Shown here: piece after piece, positions 6,989-8,798 of the stretch
How the letters are laid out: the number at the start of each line of letters is the position of its first letter
Numbering within the stretch: the stretch's first letter is position 1
The notes under the pieces: model-generated
Databases searched by the model: none
What the model was told of the DNA's origin: nothing
What the model saw: the letters and a program-made list of their open reading frames with translations, nothing else
Origin: Chryseobacterium gleum
Lineage (GTDB): Bacteria > Bacteroidota > Bacteroidia > Flavobacteriales_D > Crocinitomicaceae
NCBI GenBank assembly: GCA_945877045.1
Contig: CAMCQW010000066.1
Location: 1 to 8,798, forward strand
Direction of reading: 5' to 3'
Length of the DNA: 8,798 nucleotides
Position numbers and translations under genes: made by a program

Positions 6989-8798
6989 TTAATAGATGGA
7001 AGGATACTTTGTTGGGTCTGTTTCAGACATTATTGCATATACTTTTTCCACTATATCGTGTACACTTGGTTTCGAAAAATAATCACCATCAGTTCCGTAT
7101 GCCGGTCGATGATCTTTTGCACTTAGCGTACTTGGTTCGCTATCCAAATAAAAATAGGCCTTTTGTTCCACTAAGATTTTATCTAAGATAAATCCTGTTG
7201 CACCGCTGCTTACATCTTCATCGACAATCAATAATCTGCTTGTTTCTATCAAAGAATCAACAATTAAATGATTCACATCAAAAGGCAATAATGTTTGGAC
7301 ATCTATTAATGTAATTTCTATACCCATTTGAGCTAGGCTTGCTGCCGCAATTTCACAAAGGTTAAAAGTTGAGCCATACGAAACTAAGGTTAAATCTTTC
7401 CCTTGTCTTACGATTTCTGGTACACCTAAAGGCTCTCTAAATAAACCTAAATTACTTGGCATTCGTTCTTTGGTGCGATAGCCATTTAATGGCTCAATAA
7501 CCAAGGCGGGTTCGTCTCCTGCCATAAGTGTGTTGTAAAATCCAGCGGCTTTTGTCATGTTTCTTGGAACGCAAACATGCATACCACGCAACGAATTGAC
7601 AATCATTCCCATGGGAGAACCACTATGCCAAATTCCTTCTAAGCGATGCCCGCGGGTACTGACAATCAAAGGCGCTTTCTGGCCACCTTTAGTTCGATAT
7701 TGTAAGGTGGAAAGATCGTCGGATAATAATTGAATCGCGTACAATAAATAATCAAGGTATTGAATCTCCGCAATTGGACGCAATCCCCTCATTGCCATTC
7801 CTATCCCTTGTCCGATAATCGTACATTCTCTAATTCCAGTATCAAAAACACGTAGCTCCCCAAACTTATCTTGCAGGCCTTCAAGCGATTGATTAACGCC
7901 TCCTATTTTTCCAGCGTCTTCACCAAAAATCAACATTTCAGGATGACTTTCTAATAATTTATTGAAGTTTTCTCGTAAAATTATGCGTCCGTCCTCCATG
8001 TTAATTTCTTCTGAAAATTCGGGAGCGACAGCGCTTATTTTTGTCGCTGCTAAATCAGATTGTGAATGCAAAAATGAACTGTAACGCTCTTCATTCTCAT
8101 TGATGGATGCTTTTACCCAATTGGATAAGGCCTCTCGCTCTGCATATTCCTCGTGACGGATGATTCGCAATACATTTCTTGCATTAGTAAGTATGTCCTT
8201 TCGAACTGGTTCGAATGATTTCTTTAGTAATGTAATTTCATTTGTCACGGATTCTTTATGACTTGTTTTTGCAAGTATATTTTCTAATAATGTCAAACAG
8301 GCTTTTAAATCAGTTTGAATGCTTTCGGTATAAGTTGCCCAAGCTTTGTTTTTGGCTTCACGGACTTTATTCTTAGCTTCTACTTGAATTTCTGATAGAA
8401 TAGTCTCGTCTGCAATGCTTAAATCACCTGCTTTAAAATTCAGAATCCATTCCTTGAATTTAGCAATGCAATCAAATTCACTTTCCCATTTTAAACGTTC
8501 AGCTGATTTATATCGCTCGTGGGATCCTGATGTTGAATGACCCTGAGGCTGATTTACCTCTTTTACATGAACAAATGTTGGAACATGCTCATTTCTTGAT
8601 AAAGTAACTGCTTTTTCATACGTGTCGCAAAGGTGTGCATAGTCCCAACCTTTACTTTCGTATATTTCATAGCCATTAAACTCCGATGTCCGTTGCATGC
8701 CAGCCAATGCTTGTGAAATACTACCTGTTGTCGTTTGAAATTCTCTTGGAACTGAAATACCAAAACCATCATCCCATACTGATATAACCATCGGAACT
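6989..8798 (-). CDS. 2-oxoacid dehydrogenase E1, fused alpha/beta subunits (N-terminal part outside window)
   Basis: This is the thiamine-diphosphate E1 of a pyruvate- or branched-chain-type dehydrogenase complex, with alpha and beta chains on one polypeptide. The frame stays open to base 8798, so an ATG at 8791 is internal: the residues after it (MVISVWDDGFGISVP) are mid-alpha sequence. Numbering from that Met, residues 1-115 are the end of the alpha domain, including QPQGHSTSGSHERYKS, the counterpart of the GHS/YR loop. Residues about 125-255 are a charged, helical linker. Residues about 260-600 are the beta chain: GEDAGKIGG at 290-298, DTGIRE at 317-322, H389 in WHSGSP (probable active-site His), EPLNGYR, then the C-terminal transketolase-like domain with LIVDEDVSSGATGF. 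About 200 residues with the GDG half of the cofactor motif should lie beyond the window. E2 and E3 are not seen here, so the 2-oxoacid substrate is undecided. Confidence 0.9.
   Translation of the reverse strand, partial: VPMVISVWDDGFGISVPREFQTTTGSISQALAGMQRTSEFNGYEIYESKGWDYAHLCDTYEKAVTLSRNEHVPTFVHVKEVNQPQGHSTSGSHERYKSAERLKWESEFDCIAKFKEWILNFKAGDLSIADETILSEIQVEAKNKVREAKNKAWATYTESIQTDLKACLTLLENILAKTSHKESVTNEITLLKKSFEPVRKDILTNARNVLRIIRHEEYAEREALSNWVKASINENEERYSSFLHSQSDLAATKISAVAPEFSEEINMEDGRIILRENFNKLLESHPEMLIFGEDAGKIGGVNQSLEGLQDKFGELRVFDTGIRECTIIGQGIGMAMRGLRPIAEIQYLDYLLYAIQLLSDDLSTLQYRTKGGQKAPLIVSTRGHRLEGIWHSGSPMGMIVNSLRGMHVCVPRNMTKAAGFYNTLMAGDEPALVIEPLNGYRTKERMPSNLGLFREPLGVPEIVRQGKDLTLVSYGSTFNLCEIAAASLAQMGIEITLIDVQTLLPFDVNHLIVDSLIETSRLLIVDEDVSSGATGFILDKILVEQKAYFYLDSEPSTLSAKDHRPAYGTDGDYFSKPSVHDIVEKVYAIMSETDPTKYPSIY

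Noticed and set aside
8789..8791. ATG as the true start of the E1 protein
   Set aside because: The residues straight after it match the middle of the E1 alpha cofactor motif, and the frame stays open to the window edge, so the start lies beyond 8798.

Overview
The window looks like a chromosomal segment from a member of the Bacteroidota, most likely a flavobacterial-type lineage. The evidence is AT-rich DNA, poor Shine-Dalgarno sequences, a secreted protein ending in a type IX secretion (T9SS, type A) sorting domain, and an E1 alpha/beta fused 2-oxoacid dehydrogenase of a kind familiar from that phylum. Assignment below phylum level would be guesswork.

Layout. Positions 1-1413 (+) hold the 3' part of a large secreted protein: a beta-sandwich region, four MopE-like Asp/Cys-rich repeats and a C-terminal T9SS sorting domain. 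A perfect 10-bp inverted repeat followed by a T run (1431-1485) probably ends that transcript. Positions 1501-4482 (+) encode an exported M1-family zinc aminopeptidase with intact catalytic residues and a long C-terminal region resembling an outer-membrane beta-barrel. Six bases later, 4489-6291 (+) encodes a full-length, membrane-anchored SppA (67K type) with its Lys/Ser dyad. These two are very probably one transcription unit. A short convergent intergenic region (6292-6375) contains a C/G-run inverted repeat. Then, on the minus strand, come a small thioredoxin-fold protein with a WCGD site (6376-6918) and, upstream of it in transcription, a fused E1 alpha/beta thiamine-diphosphate dehydrogenase (6989-8798) that runs off the right edge of the window.

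How the genes relate. The M1 peptidase and SppA form a plausible envelope proteolysis pair: SppA cuts signal peptides or other membrane peptides, and the exocytoplasmic aminopeptidase could trim oligopeptides. The partnership is inferred from gene order only. The E1 protein is central metabolism (oxidative decarboxylation of pyruvate or a branched-chain 2-oxoacid). The thioredoxin-like gene lies 70 bases downstream of it and could be co-transcribed. The T9SS substrate is separated from the rest by the terminator.

The sequence gives no sign of a CRISPR array, tRNA or rRNA, insertion sequence, phage or defence system. Most of the window is ordinary core or envelope gene content. The points of interest are the peptidase-barrel architecture, the WCGD thioredoxin site, the DD in place of NN in the E1 cofactor motif, the long helical linker of the E1 fusion, and the intergenic C/G-run element.
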